From Candidatus Omnitrophota bacterium (GTDB lineage Bacteria > Omnitrophota > Gorgyraeia > JABMRN01 > RBG-13-46-9): DNA of 44,911 nt. A program made the position numbers and the translations under genes. The notes beneath the pieces are model-generated. The model searched no databases. It was not told where the DNA came from and saw only the letters and a list, made by a program, of their open reading frames with translations. Below, in pieces: positions 1 to 7,355 of the stretch (position 1 is the first letter of the stretch; the number at the start of each line of letters is the position of its first letter). The stretch covers positions 599,205 through 644,115 of the forward strand of contig CP070780.1 of assembly GCA_020346285.1 (NCBI GenBank), read 5' to 3'.

Positions 1-298
1 TAGTTATGTATTGTCCTATCTTCGAAAAAATATCGTCCTCGGGCATTTGCTTGACATGCATCATGCTATCCACGTATTTTCTATACCCCAGGTCCGTGGG
101 AATTCTCCCCGCGGAAGTATAAGGCTGTCTTACGTAACCCTCCGCTTCCAGCTCAAACATCACATGCCTTATAGTCGCGCTTGATAAATTAAGCATTTGA
201 GCTATATATTTTGAGCCTACGGGAAGGGCAGTTGTTATATGGACCTTTACAATCGCCTCTAATACCCTGTTTCGTCTTTTCTCTCTATCTATTGTCAT
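1..298 (-). CDS. hrcA: Heat-inducible transcription repressor HrcA (5' part only)
   Basis: Only the first 99 codons are inside the window; the gene continues past the left edge. The translation starts MTIDREKRRNRVLEAIV and carries the HrcA winged-helix signature: a PVGSK segment, LSSATIRHVMFELEAEGYV, then PYTSAGRIPTDLGYRKYVD. HrcA represses chaperone operons by binding CIRCE, with GroEL as its usual co-effector. A perfect CIRCE lies 78 nt upstream of the ATG, so this gene is very probably autoregulated. In many bacteria it heads hrcA-grpE-dnaK-dnaJ; the downstream genes cannot be seen here. Family assignment is firm from the motifs. Confidence 0.95.
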   Translation of the reverse strand, partial: MTIDREKRRNRVLEAIVKVHITTALPVGSKYIAQMLNLSSATIRHVMFELEAEGYVRQPYTSAGRIPTDLGYRKYVDSMMHVKQMPEDDIFSKIGQYIT

Positions 299-375
299 AC
301 TAACCCTTTTAACCTTTTATTCGACCGTAATTAGGTAGGTAGGATAGCGGTTAATATATAAACCGCATAAAGCAT

Positions 376-402
376 TTAGCACTCTCGTTAAGGGAGTGCT
401 AA
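376..402 (-). promoter_or_regulatory. CIRCE operator (HrcA binding site)
   Basis: Perfect match to the consensus inverted repeat TTAGCACTC-N9-GAGTGCTAA, arms at 376-384 and 394-402. It sits immediately downstream of the predicted -10 box, where a bound repressor would block initiation. Confidence 0.97.
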
Positions 403-408
403 AGTGGT

Positions 409-436
409 ATTTTAACAAAAAACTCTTATATGTCAA
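409..436 (-). promoter_or_regulatory. Sigma-70-type promoter of hrcA
   Basis: On the minus strand a perfect -35 TTGACA (431-436) is followed after 16 nt by TAAAAT (409-414). The predicted start falls at the edge of the CIRCE element. Seen directly; activity is inferred. Confidence 0.8.
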
Positions 437-462
437 GTAAATTATTCTATTTCTTTTTTGTT

Positions 463-514
463 ACTGTTCGAGGTTCGACCTCGCTCAATTGAGCGAGGTC
501 GAACCTCGAACAGT
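463..514. repeat. 52-nt perfect palindrome, GAGGTTCGACCTC family
   Basis: Two 26-nt arms with no spacer. The repeat unit reads GAGCGAGGTCGAACCTCG followed by AACAG. It lies 8 nt past the hflX stop. Related copies occur at 20871-20901, 23769-23797 and 27769-27855. There is no T-run on either side, so it is not a simple intrinsic terminator. Confidence 0.9.
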
Positions 515-522
515 TCTCACTC

Positions 523-1767
523 CTATATCCTCATATCCTTCTTTATCCTTTTGTAAAGAGTTACAGGCAACTGCACTTCTAAATATACCTTATCGCCTTG
601 ATATTCTCTTTTTACAACATGCCCTTTTTCGTATAGCAAGCTTATAAGGCGCGCTTTACTTTGAGGCAGGAAAATTTTATATGTTTTTATGGCATTATTA
701 AGATATAATACAACCCTGTCTATCAGGGATTCGAAATTTATTTTTTTTAATGCGGAAATAGGTATGGAACGGGTGAATTCCTTCGTGAATCTACGTATTT
801 CATCATCATTTATTTTATCCATCTTATTCAAAAGTGTAATCATGGGTTTGTCGGTGGCCTTTAGCTCGGCCAATACGTCAAAAACCGCTTTTTCCATCTC
901 CCTGGCTTTCGGGTGGCTTATATCTATAAGATGCAACAAAATATCCGCGTTCACCACTTCTTCGAGGGTGGCTTTAAAAGATTCTATGAGGTGATGAGGG
1001 AGCTCATTTAAAAATCCGACCGTGTCCACGAACAATACCTTCTGATTATTCGGAAGAGTGAAACTTCTTATGGTGGGGTCCAGGGTACTGAACAGCCTGT
1101 CCTGGGTATATATATGCGACTCGGTCAACGCGTTTAAAAGGGTCGATTTGCCGGAATTTGTGTACCCTATGATAGCAATGGTTAAAAGCGAAAATTTCGC
1201 TCTCTGCTTTCTGCGGGTGGACCTTTGTAAACTAAGTTTAGCCAAATCCCTTTTTAACCTGGTTATCCTGTCCCTTATTCTTCTCCGGTCAATCTCTAAT
1301 TTTTGCTCACCCGGCCCTCTTGTGCCTATCCCGCCGCCGAGCCTTGAAAGAAAAATGCCTCTGCCTGTAAGCCGCGGCATCAAATAAAGAAGCTGCGCTA
1401 ATTCCACCTGGATTTTGCCCTCGTTTGAATGCGCGCGTTGTGCGAAAATATCCAAAATAAGCTGTGTGCGGTCTATTGTCTTGGTATTTATAATATTCTC
1501 CAGGTTTTTTTGTTGCGTCCCCGTGAGATCGTTATTGAACATGACGACATCTATGTTTTTTTCCATGCAAAGCTGCGCTATCTCCTCGACTTTTCCTTTG
1601 CCTATAAAATAAGCGGGTGAAGGTTTTTCCCGCGTCACAATCATCCCGCCGACAACCTTTGCGCGACTTGAGGCGGCAAGTTCCGAAAGCTCGGCCTGCC
1701 TTTCCTCCGGAGTCCACAGGCCCTTATGCTGCTTTAACTTTAATGTTACGAGTAATGCTTTCTCCAT
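523..1767 (-). CDS. hflX: Ribosome-associated GTPase HflX
   Basis: A 414-residue HflX-family GTPase that binds the large ribosomal subunit and can split stalled or heat-damaged ribosomes. The N-terminal HflX domain spans about 1-185 and includes the glycine-rich GGGIGTRGPGE at 144-154. The G domain has G1 GYTNSGKST (201-209), the switch region STLDPT (227-232), G3 DTVG (248-251), G4 NKMD (314-317) and G5 SAL (338-340). Length is typical of the family. It starts 7 nt after the miaA stop, and the miaA-hflX pair is a common bacterial arrangement. It is the last gene of this run; a long palindrome follows it. Confidence 0.96.
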   Translation of the reverse strand: MEKALLVTLKLKQHKGLWTPEERQAELSELAASSRAKVVGGMIVTREKPSPAYFIGKGKVEEIAQLCMEKNIDVVMFNNDLTGTQQKNLENIINTKTIDRTQLILDIFAQRAHSNEGKIQVELAQLLYLMPRLTGRGIFLSRLGGGIGTRGPGEQKLEIDRRRIRDRITRLKRDLAKLSLQRSTRRKQRAKFSLLTIAIIGYTNSGKSTLLNALTESHIYTQDRLFSTLDPTIRSFTLPNNQKVLFVDTVGFLNELPHHLIESFKATLEEVVNADILLHLIDISHPKAREMEKAVFDVLAELKATDKPMITLLNKMDKINDDEIRRFTKEFTRSIPISALKKINFESLIDRVVLYLNNAIKTYKIFLPQSKARLISLLYEKGHVVKREYQGDKVYLEVQLPVTLYKRIKKDMRI

Positions 1768-1774
1768 TTCCGGG

Positions 1775-2635
1775 TTACCTTAACCATATAATTCGTTTAT
1801 CGGCCCTAAACCAGCTAAGCTGCCTCTTGGCAAAGTGCCGCGTGTCTCTTTTTAAAAGTTCTTTTGCGGTTTTTAAGTCGTATTTTTTATCTAAATATGC
1901 TTTTATCTGTTTAATGCCGAGCGCCTCTTTCGAGGTCATGCTTAAATTTAAACCTAAAAGTTTTTTAACTTCTCTGACGATACCTTTTTTAAACATCGAA
2001 TCCACTCTCTTATTAATCCTTCTATATAACTCATCTCTATCCGTAATCAAACCAAAAATTCTAATATCGTATTCGTCTTTTATGCCTTTTGTTTCTGCCT
2101 TTAAGCTCGTTTTCGTCTTTTTCTCAACCTCGTATATTTCGAGGGCTCTTATAACCCTTCTTAAGTCATTCGGGTGTATATTTTGAGCCGAAACCGGGTC
2201 TATATCTTTAAGCCTGTTGTATAAAAAGAGACGGCCGTTTTTAGCGGCTGTATTTTGCAGGCTTTTTCTTACCTTTTCGTCTTTTCCCTTTGAAGGAAAA
2301 ATTCCGTCCACAAGCGCTTTTACATAAAGGCCACTACCGCCTACGACAATGGGAACTTTTTTCCTTCCAATTATATCCCGGATTGTCTTTTGAGCCAACT
2401 TGGAAAAGGCGCTGGCGCTATATTCGTCCGATGGATTTAAGAAACTTACGAGATGGTGTTTTACGCCCTCTTGTTGAGGCCTGGTGGGTCTCTGGCTTAT
2501 TATATCCATGCCTTTGTAGGCCTGCATGGAGTCCGCCGAAATTATCTCTCCTTTGATTTTTTTTGCCAGTTTTATCGCAATGGCCGTTTTTCCGACTGCG
2601 GTAGGGCCTATTATAACTATTACTGTATTTCTCAA
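1775..2635 (-). CDS. miaA: tRNA dimethylallyltransferase MiaA
   Basis: A 286-residue MiaA. It transfers the dimethylallyl group of DMAPP to N6 of A37 in tRNAs that read UNN codons, giving i6A. The P-loop GPTAVGKT is at residues 10-17, followed by the family segments ISADSMQAYKGMDI, GGSGLYVKAL and the NDLRRVIRALEIYE region. The C-terminus ends in the usual RHFAKRQLSWFR element. Its product is the substrate of MiaB, encoded two genes upstream in the same run. It starts 1 nt after the stop of the TPR-SPOR gene, which indicates translational coupling. Confidence 0.97.
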   Translation of the reverse strand: MRNTVIVIIGPTAVGKTAIAIKLAKKIKGEIISADSMQAYKGMDIISQRPTRPQQEGVKHHLVSFLNPSDEYSASAFSKLAQKTIRDIIGRKKVPIVVGGSGLYVKALVDGIFPSKGKDEKVRKSLQNTAAKNGRLFLYNRLKDIDPVSAQNIHPNDLRRVIRALEIYEVEKKTKTSLKAETKGIKDEYDIRIFGLITDRDELYRRINKRVDSMFKKGIVREVKKLLGLNLSMTSKEALGIKQIKAYLDKKYDLKTAKELLKRDTRHFAKRQLSWFRADKRIIWLR

Positions 2636-2636
2636 T

Positions 2637-3419
2637 TTATTCTACTATAACCTTTGCCGAAAAGCCGCTTTTTTTTAATCTCCTCAAAAGCCGCATAGCG
2701 TAATATTTGTTAGAGAACTTACCCCCTCTTACTTTATATAAAACATTCCCGTCTTTTTTGGCCTTCTGAATATAGGAATCATATCTTTTTCTTCTTAATC
2801 TTCTGACTAATTTCTTTGCGTTTCCTATGCTTTTAAACGCGCCCAGCTGAATAATATAATAATCCGGTTTTTTCTCGGCCGGCAAATATGCGGGTCTATC
2901 GGCTTCGAAGCTGTTGTTGTATTGTTTTTTAATCTTCGCGAAATAATAACTTGCCCTATCAAAGTCCTTCTTTGCGTTAAAGATGGCTCCGAGATTATAA
3001 TAGACGCTGCTTAGCCTATCGCTCTTCGGGTATATTCTCAATACCTGCTCATACGCGCTGATTGCTTTGCTAAAATTTTTTTCGTAAAAATATGAATCGC
3101 CTATGCCTATATATGCGCCCTGCCTGAAGTTATCACCTTTCATCGCTAAAATTTTATGAAACATTTTTCGCGCTTCGCGAAAATTGTCTATTTTAATGTA
3201 AGACAATCCCATTAAATATAAAACTTCTTTCTTTTCCTTTCTGTTAAGCCGGTAAACATCGGACTTTTTTTCTGCATTTTTTATTAAACCGGCATAATCT
3301 TCCTTAAGAAATAAGATATTTATATTCTCGATAAAATCTATTTTAGAAATCTCCCGGGCGCCGACGGAAATGTTAAAAATAAAGAGACTAATTAACGCAA
3401 TGACAACGAGTTTTTTCAT
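2637..3419 (-). CDS. Secreted TPR-SPOR domain protein
   Basis: A 260-residue protein. An N-terminal hydrophobic segment (about 5-20) looks like a signal peptide or anchor. TPR-type helices follow between about 65 and 175, including GAYIGIGDSYFYEKNFSKAI and VYYNLGAIFNAKKDFDRA. A C-terminal SPOR domain (about 185-260) starts YYIIQLGAFKSIGNAKKL. SPOR domains bind denuded peptidoglycan glycan strands, so a periplasmic cell-envelope role is likely; the exact function is unknown. Its start overlaps the 3' end of miaB by 32 nt, which is large and coincides with loss of the MiaB C-terminal domain. It resembles CpoB/YbgF-type proteins in architecture, but the domain order differs. Confidence 0.85.
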   Translation of the reverse strand: MKKLVVIALISLFIFNISVGAREISKIDFIENINILFLKEDYAGLIKNAEKKSDVYRLNRKEKKEVLYLMGLSYIKIDNFREARKMFHKILAMKGDNFRQGAYIGIGDSYFYEKNFSKAISAYEQVLRIYPKSDRLSSVYYNLGAIFNAKKDFDRASYYFAKIKKQYNNSFEADRPAYLPAEKKPDYYIIQLGAFKSIGNAKKLVRRLRRKRYDSYIQKAKKDGNVLYKVRGGKFSNKYYAMRLLRRLKKSGFSAKVIVE

Positions 3420-4548
3420 ATATTTTCCTCTTATGGATTTCTCTCTGCAAATCGAGAAGAATTTTGTGCCTTTTTCCTTTCACATCCGCAGGCACGTCAT
3501 CGGCTAATTTAGCTGCCTCTGTGCCCGTACGAGGCGAATACTTAAATATATACGCCATGCCGAACTTTGTATCTTTCATCAAATTTAACGTATCGTTAAA
3601 ATCTTCTTCTGTCTCGGTAGGAAAGCCGACGATAATATCCGTCGTAAGGTGTAGGCCCTGTATGATATTTCTTGCCTCCCCGATAAGATTTAAATACTTC
3701 TCTCTCGTATAGCCCCTGTTCATTAATTTTAAAATTCTATCGGAGCCGGATTGCAAAGGTAAATGAAGATGCTTGATAATCTTATCCGAATCTTGTATTG
3801 CTTTGAATAATTCGATATTTGCGTCTTTGGGATGGCTGGTTAAGAAGTTGATTTTTTCAACGCCTTGGATTTTATTTATCTCTCCCAGTAAATTCACAAA
3901 ATCCGGGCGATAGGAATTCACGTTTTGCCCCAAAAGCGTAATATCTTTAATGCCCCTTTTTCCCAAACCCTTTATCTCATTAAGGATGTATTCAATTTTT
4001 CTCGAGCGTTCCCTCCCCCTCACATATGGAACAATGCAGTAACTGCAGAAATTATCGCATCCCCTCATTATGGATACGTAAGCGCGCTTGTTGTTTTCTC
4101 TATAGCGAGAACGCAATTCAGGAATATCTCCGTCGATATTTTCGCAAGCTAAAATCTTTGATTTTCTTGCCTCCTCTAAGTAGCGGAGGTTTAAACCTCC
4201 GCTACTGTCTACGATCTTTTCAACAAGCTCTGGTAATTTTGCAATCTCGCCCGTCCCGCAAACAAGGCCCAATTTCGGCAATCTCTCAAAAAGCTTACCT
4301 TTTAAGGCCTGTGCCGCGCACCCAACCATGCCGTATATTTTGTTCTTATACTGTTTCATCAAATGCCCCATATTACTTATGGCGCGTTCTTCGGCATGTT
4401 CTCTTACAGAGCACGTATTAAATAAGACGATATCGGCCTCTTCCGGAGAATCAATAAGCTCGTAACCCTTCTCCATAAAGAGCCCCGCGATAAACTCCGA
4501 ATCCCTCTCATTCATCTGGCAGCCGAACGTTCTAATATAGACCTTCAT
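3388..4548 (-). CDS. miaB: tRNA methylthiotransferase MiaB, lacking the TRAM domain
   Basis: Radical SAM enzyme that converts i6A37 to ms2i6A37. Cluster-binding cysteines of the UPF0004 domain are C10, C46 and C77. The radical SAM CxxxCxxC is C164, C168, C171 in RGCDNFCSYC. I chose the ATG at 4548 (MKVYIRTFGCQMNE) over an in-frame TTG two codons earlier because AGGGG lies just upstream. At 386 residues it is short for MiaB (about 430-450). The protein ends shortly after the radical SAM domain, and the TRAM domain that normally binds tRNA is absent. Residues S115-L124 are encoded by a 28-nt perfect palindrome (4179-4206). Assignment is firm; activity without TRAM is uncertain. Confidence 0.93.
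   Translation of the reverse strand: MKVYIRTFGCQMNERDSEFIAGLFMEKGYELIDSPEEADIVLFNTCSVREHAEERAISNMGHLMKQYKNKIYGMVGCAAQALKGKLFERLPKLGLVCGTGEIAKLPELVEKIVDSSGGLNLRYLEEARKSKILACENIDGDIPELRSRYRENNKRAYVSIMRGCDNFCSYCIVPYVRGRERSRKIEYILNEIKGLGKRGIKDITLLGQNVNSYRPDFVNLLGEINKIQGVEKINFLTSHPKDANIELFKAIQDSDKIIKHLHLPLQSGSDRILKLMNRGYTREKYLNLIGEARNIIQGLHLTTDIIVGFPTETEEDFNDTLNLMKDTKFGMAYIFKYSPRTGTEAAKLADDVPADVKGKRHKILLDLQREIHKRKIYEKTRCHCVN
4179..4206. repeat. 28-nt perfect palindrome inside the miaB coding region
   Basis: Arms AGTAGCGGAGGTTT and AAACCTCCGCTACT with no loop. It is translated in frame as ten linker residues between the N-terminal and radical SAM domains of MiaB. Its centre GAGGTTTAAACCTC resembles the GAGGTTCGACCTC palindromes elsewhere in the window. 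Confidence 0.9.
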
Positions 4549-4586
4549 AATCAACCCCTATTATAAAAGATTTTTTTCACCTAAGG

Positions 4587-4623
4587 CGAATACATCCCGA
4601 AGGGACTGCTTTAGCAGTATTCG
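4587..4623. repeat. Nested hairpin upstream of miaB
   Basis: CGAATAC (4587-4593) pairs with GTATTCG (4617-4623), and an inner ACTGC-TTTA-GCAGT hairpin sits at 4605-4618. T- and A-rich flanks extend the pairing. On the minus strand the T-run precedes the hairpin, so it is not an obvious terminator for the upstream gene. Confidence 0.6.
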
Positions 4624-4678
4624 GGGAGGTAAAAAATAAGGCTTATTTTGAATTTTTTAAATAATAATTAACTAAGTT

Positions 4679-5278
4679 CTACCCGAAAAAGGCGCCTCGA
4701 TTTGCTTCTGCGAACTTGACAGCATAGGAAGGATTAGTAAAACGGAAACGAATGATTAAACCTTTTCTTTTAAACTCCGCCTTAAATCCTAATGACCCAC
4801 CAATGAAAAGTAAGGGGGTATGCCTCGCGGTCTTCAGGAATATTGCAAGAATAGGGTGCAAAATAAACGCACCAAATAACATACCAGCCAATGCCCCAAC
4901 AACCAGTCCCGATACCATGATTAATATAGGGTTAAGCAAGTATTTCCGCCACCACACATCCCGAGCGAAATCACCGCCAACAAACCCTATTATCAACGAG
5001 ACAATTGCCGCTATGAATCCATATATCATACCAATTCCTATGGGCTTCGCATATAGCATATTCTCAAGCTTTTCAAGCTCTTTAAAATGTTTCTCGCAGT
5101 ACGGTATCTTTAGTTTTGTTTTGTAAGTACGTATCTTTACTCTTTTTCCTCTACGCTCTGTTTCGTAAGAAGCCTCGACTTCAACCTCTCTCTGTTTGGA
5201 CGCGGGTTCGCAGCAGTAGACACAGTATCCTGGGAATTGTACAGAAGTATCCGATAGGACTTCAACTTTCATAGCCAT
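4679..5278 (-). CDS. Unknown membrane protein with an N-terminal zinc-ribbon-like motif
   Basis: I do not recognise this 199-residue protein. The N-terminus has C19-x2-C22-C23 and later C61-x2-H64, a plausible zinc site in a soluble domain of about 75 residues. Two hydrophobic segments follow (about 81-101 and 115-142), the second rich in small residues (GLVVGALAGMLFGAF). The C-terminal region (160-199) is soluble and basic. There is a second ATG two codons in, and no strong ribosome site separates the two starts. Flanked by a gene-free gap on each side, so it may be its own transcript. Confidence 0.6.
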   Translation of the reverse strand: MAMKVEVLSDTSVQFPGYCVYCCEPASKQREVEVEASYETERRGKRVKIRTYKTKLKIPYCEKHFKELEKLENMLYAKPIGIGMIYGFIAAIVSLIIGFVGGDFARDVWWRKYLLNPILIMVSGLVVGALAGMLFGAFILHPILAIFLKTARHTPLLFIGGSLGFKAEFKRKGLIIRFRFTNPSYAVKFAEANRGAFFG

Positions 5279-5391
5279 GTTTTATCTTCACTTTCGCACA
5301 TAATGAGCCAATATTCTGAAAGAAAATTTCCAGCGCAGCCGCTGCTATTGAACCACAGATAAAAAAGCCTACGGCCAGCACCTAGGCTTGT

Positions 5392-6051
5392 CTATACCCG
5401 ATGAATGGTCCCACAAATCAGACATTGTTGTGACGGGTTCGGCCCCTTGAATATACGCTTGAAGAGAAGGCCGATCCCGGACTCTACGTGAGGCGTAATC
5501 TCCTTACATTTCTCGCAGGCATTGATACGCCACCGTTTAGTGAAGAGACGATGGCCGGCCTGAGTATCTGGACGTACGACATACTGGTCTTCACCAATAT
5601 TCTCGGTGGAGAAGATAACCTTAGGAAGATCCCCCAGAATCTCGCCGGTGCTGTATGCAGCAGTGCCTGAAAAGACCATGCATTTTTCGGGAGGTTCTCC
5701 CCCTTGGAACACGAAGGCTTCAATCAAAATCTTTGTATCTTTATTGAAAAAAGCAACGGTAACATCCGCACGTAACCCTCTGTAGTTGGACGAGTGCTGA
5801 CGACCTATGAACTCAATGTCATAAGATCGATAGTAAATTCCGTCCCACATCATATAGATCATTGTCCGAGCATCGTCAATGCTACGGCTTGTCGGGATTT
5901 GCGGTTCGAGACAGAATTCACACAGCTCACTGAGTGACTCGGCAGAACGCCTTAGACCAAGTCCTCCTATATCGAGGGAATTCCAAGCTGCCGATTTAAT
6001 GATTACAGGAGCGGCAACGGTGATCTTATGTTTCGACTTCTCTTCTTGCAT
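5392..6051 (-). CDS. Unknown protein with a C-terminal zinc ribbon
   Basis: A 219-residue protein with no family I recognise. Two CxxC knuckles near the C-terminus, C179-x2-C182 and C210-x2-C213, form a likely zinc ribbon. A further CxxC (C44, C47) lies in the N-terminal part. No signal peptide or membrane segment is seen. The start has a good upstream purine stretch, GGAAAGGACG, 8 nt before ATG. Base composition looks more GC-rich than the metabolic genes around it, and it borders a GC-rich gene-free stretch, so recent acquisition is possible. It is separated from its neighbours on both sides. Confidence 0.6.
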   Translation of the reverse strand: MQEEKSKHKITVAAPVIIKSAAWNSLDIGGLGLRRSAESLSELCEFCLEPQIPTSRSIDDARTMIYMMWDGIYYRSYDIEFIGRQHSSNYRGLRADVTVAFFNKDTKILIEAFVFQGGEPPEKCMVFSGTAAYSTGEILGDLPKVIFSTENIGEDQYVVRPDTQAGHRLFTKRWRINACEKCKEITPHVESGIGLLFKRIFKGPNPSQQCLICGTIHRV

Positions 6052-6479
6052 GGTCGTTCGTCCTTTCCAGAGAACAAACCAATAAATTCTACTATAATAT
6101 TTTCTCTAGCAACTAATGAACGTCTACAATATAGTTGTTTTACGGTCTTTATCGTCTTATTGGGATTATATATTACCAAAAACAAAATGTCTATAAGAAA
6201 TTGACTGGGGTCCCGGGTCCCTTTTAGGGGAAAAGCAGGCTTTGAGCGCAGGCAACGGAAACCCGAAGGGCTGAAGCCACCCGACTGTGACTGCTGGGTG
6301 GGTGGGGTGTAGCCAACCACCTCTGTATCCACGAAAGATTCGGCTTCCCCGCCCCGATACATCGGGGCGGGGCGGACTCGACCGAGCAAAAATTAACACC
6401 TTTTAAAAATTTTTTGGCCGCCGCCGCAATATAAAAAGGACTTCTTTATTTATGATTTTTGCGAGGAAGAGGACGCAAA

Positions 6480-6521
6480 GTGTTTGGCGCATTTTGCCGC
6501 CGCCCAAAATGCGCCAAACAC
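6480..6521. repeat. Perfect 17-bp stem hairpin
   Basis: Arms GTGTTTGGCGCATTTTG (6480-6496) and CAAAATGCGCCAAACAC (6505-6521), loop CCGCCGCC. It is the most stable structure in the gene-free region. No T-run follows on either strand. Confidence 0.85.
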
Positions 6522-6654
6522 GAAGAAGCCGAATCGAAACCCTTGCATAACCACCAAGCGAGCGGCCTAGCGAGCGAAGCAGTGAGGCCGAGCCCCCAGG
6601 CGAGGCCGAACGGTGCATGCACCACAAAGGCAGCCCGCCCCAGCGGGCGGTGCA

Positions 6655-6744
6655 TTAGATCATTGAATTTGAAAGAACGAAAAAAGAACATTGTAAAGCC
6701 GAAACAAAAGGCCATCCGAAAGTCCTGATAAATACTTTCTTCAT
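6655..6744 (-). other. Short ORF starting MKKVFIRTFG (29 codons)
   Basis: ATG at 6742-6744 with GAGGAA just upstream encodes MKKVFIRTFGW and then unrelated sequence before TAA. The start closely resembles the N-terminus of MiaB-type methylthiotransferases (MKVYIRTFGC in this window's miaB). It is either a decayed gene start or a leader peptide. A homologous start is at 9098 and a third, more distant one at 16854. Confidence 0.45.
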
Positions 6745-6755
6745 AATTTCCTCGA

Positions 6756-6785
6756 TTCTAACCTAACAAATCTAACCAGGTTAGA
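6756..6785 (-). promoter_or_regulatory. Operator-like GGTTAGA palindrome, copy 1
   Basis: Contains TCTAACC-A-GGTTAGA (6771-6785), a perfect palindrome around one base, plus another TTCTAACC at 6756-6763, so three GGTTAGA half-sites. It lies 11 nt upstream of the MKKVFIRTFG start. The half-sites resemble the TTAGGTTAG of DtxR/IdeR operators; that regulator assignment is inference. Confidence 0.5.
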
Positions 6786-6815
6786 ATATTATTCTTTGCT
6801 CATAAAAATCCTCCT

Positions 6816-7325
6816 TTATATTTTTCTCGAGTCGTAAGCCCAGTGAAGTATTGCCTGGCGTTGTTTAGGCCTGCAAACGGCTTTTCCCTTTTTGCAGTTT
6901 TTCCTGACTTGAGAAATATGCCTTTGAATAGCCTTCCATCTTTTAATCTGTCGTTTGTCTTCTTCCGGCAGGCGCCTTCCCATATAATACCGACAGTACC
7001 ACTGAAACCACCCTCTTGGGTCGTCTTTGTATATCCACCCTTTTTTTCTCCAGACAGAAAGAGGCTGGCTTGCGTTTATTCCGAAATAGTTTAGCTTTGC
7101 ATCATGCCTTTCCGGGCAAAGCTTGGCTTTCTTATACCATGATTTTGGGAATTCTTTTCCGCAGTCGGTCATGTATTTGCCGCCGAATATACCCATTTCT
7201 AGCATATCTTTGGGTGTTAGTTCCGGCCCAAATTCAGCGTCTAAATTCCTGCCAATGGGTTCTGTGAGAACGTATCTGAAATCCCTCTGCATTTTGTCAT
7301 TAACTAATACTGTTTTTTTCTTCAT
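6816..7325 (-). CDS. Conserved unknown protein, Trp/Tyr/Arg-rich
   Basis: A 169-residue soluble protein. I recall this sequence type as a widely distributed uncharacterised family but cannot name a function. Distinctive segments are ELTPKDMLEMGIFGGKYM, FPKSWYKKAKL, NYFGINASQPLSVWRKKGW, DDPRGWFQWYCRYYMGRR and the C-terminal CRPKQRQAILHWAYDSRKI. The many aromatics and arginines in fixed motifs suggest nucleic-acid or nucleotide binding, but that is a guess. It ends just before the first operator/leader module and lies 30 nt downstream of uvsE, so it may be co-transcribed with that repair gene. Confidence 0.75.
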   Translation of the reverse strand: MKKKTVLVNDKMQRDFRYVLTEPIGRNLDAEFGPELTPKDMLEMGIFGGKYMTDCGKEFPKSWYKKAKLCPERHDAKLNYFGINASQPLSVWRKKGWIYKDDPRGWFQWYCRYYMGRRLPEEDKRQIKRWKAIQRHISQVRKNCKKGKAVCRPKQRQAILHWAYDSRKI

Positions 7326-7355
7326 TTCCTTGCCTAATATAAGGAGTTTTATTTA

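Larger units (their letters stand above)
6052..6815. other. 764-nt gene-free, hairpin-rich, GC-rich region
   Basis: I see no convincing gene. The long open frames here overlap on opposite strands and are low in complexity (Gly/Pro/Arg-rich). It contains the hairpin CCCCGCCCCGAT/ATCGGGGCGGGG (6347-6372), a 17-bp stem (6480-6521), a CGGCCT/AGGCCG pair (6563-6590) and CCGCCC/GGGCGG (6635-6650). Its right end is the operator-plus-leader module at 6655-6785. It may be debris of a mobile or repetitive element. Confidence 0.55.

Noticed and set aside
463-514. Possible tRNA T-arm or tRNA fragment because of GGTTCGA
   Set aside because: The sequence is a perfect long palindrome with no acceptor, D-arm or anticodon elements; the resemblance to a T-loop is superficial.
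4630-4660. Intrinsic terminator after the 199-residue membrane protein gene
   Set aside because: The AAAATAAG/CTTATTTT pairing is AU-only with almost no loop, so it is too weak to call.
6446-6728. Overlapping 89-codon open frames on both strands in the GC-rich region
   Set aside because: They overlap on opposite strands, are low in complexity, and are built on a hairpin; no family resemblance or ribosome site.
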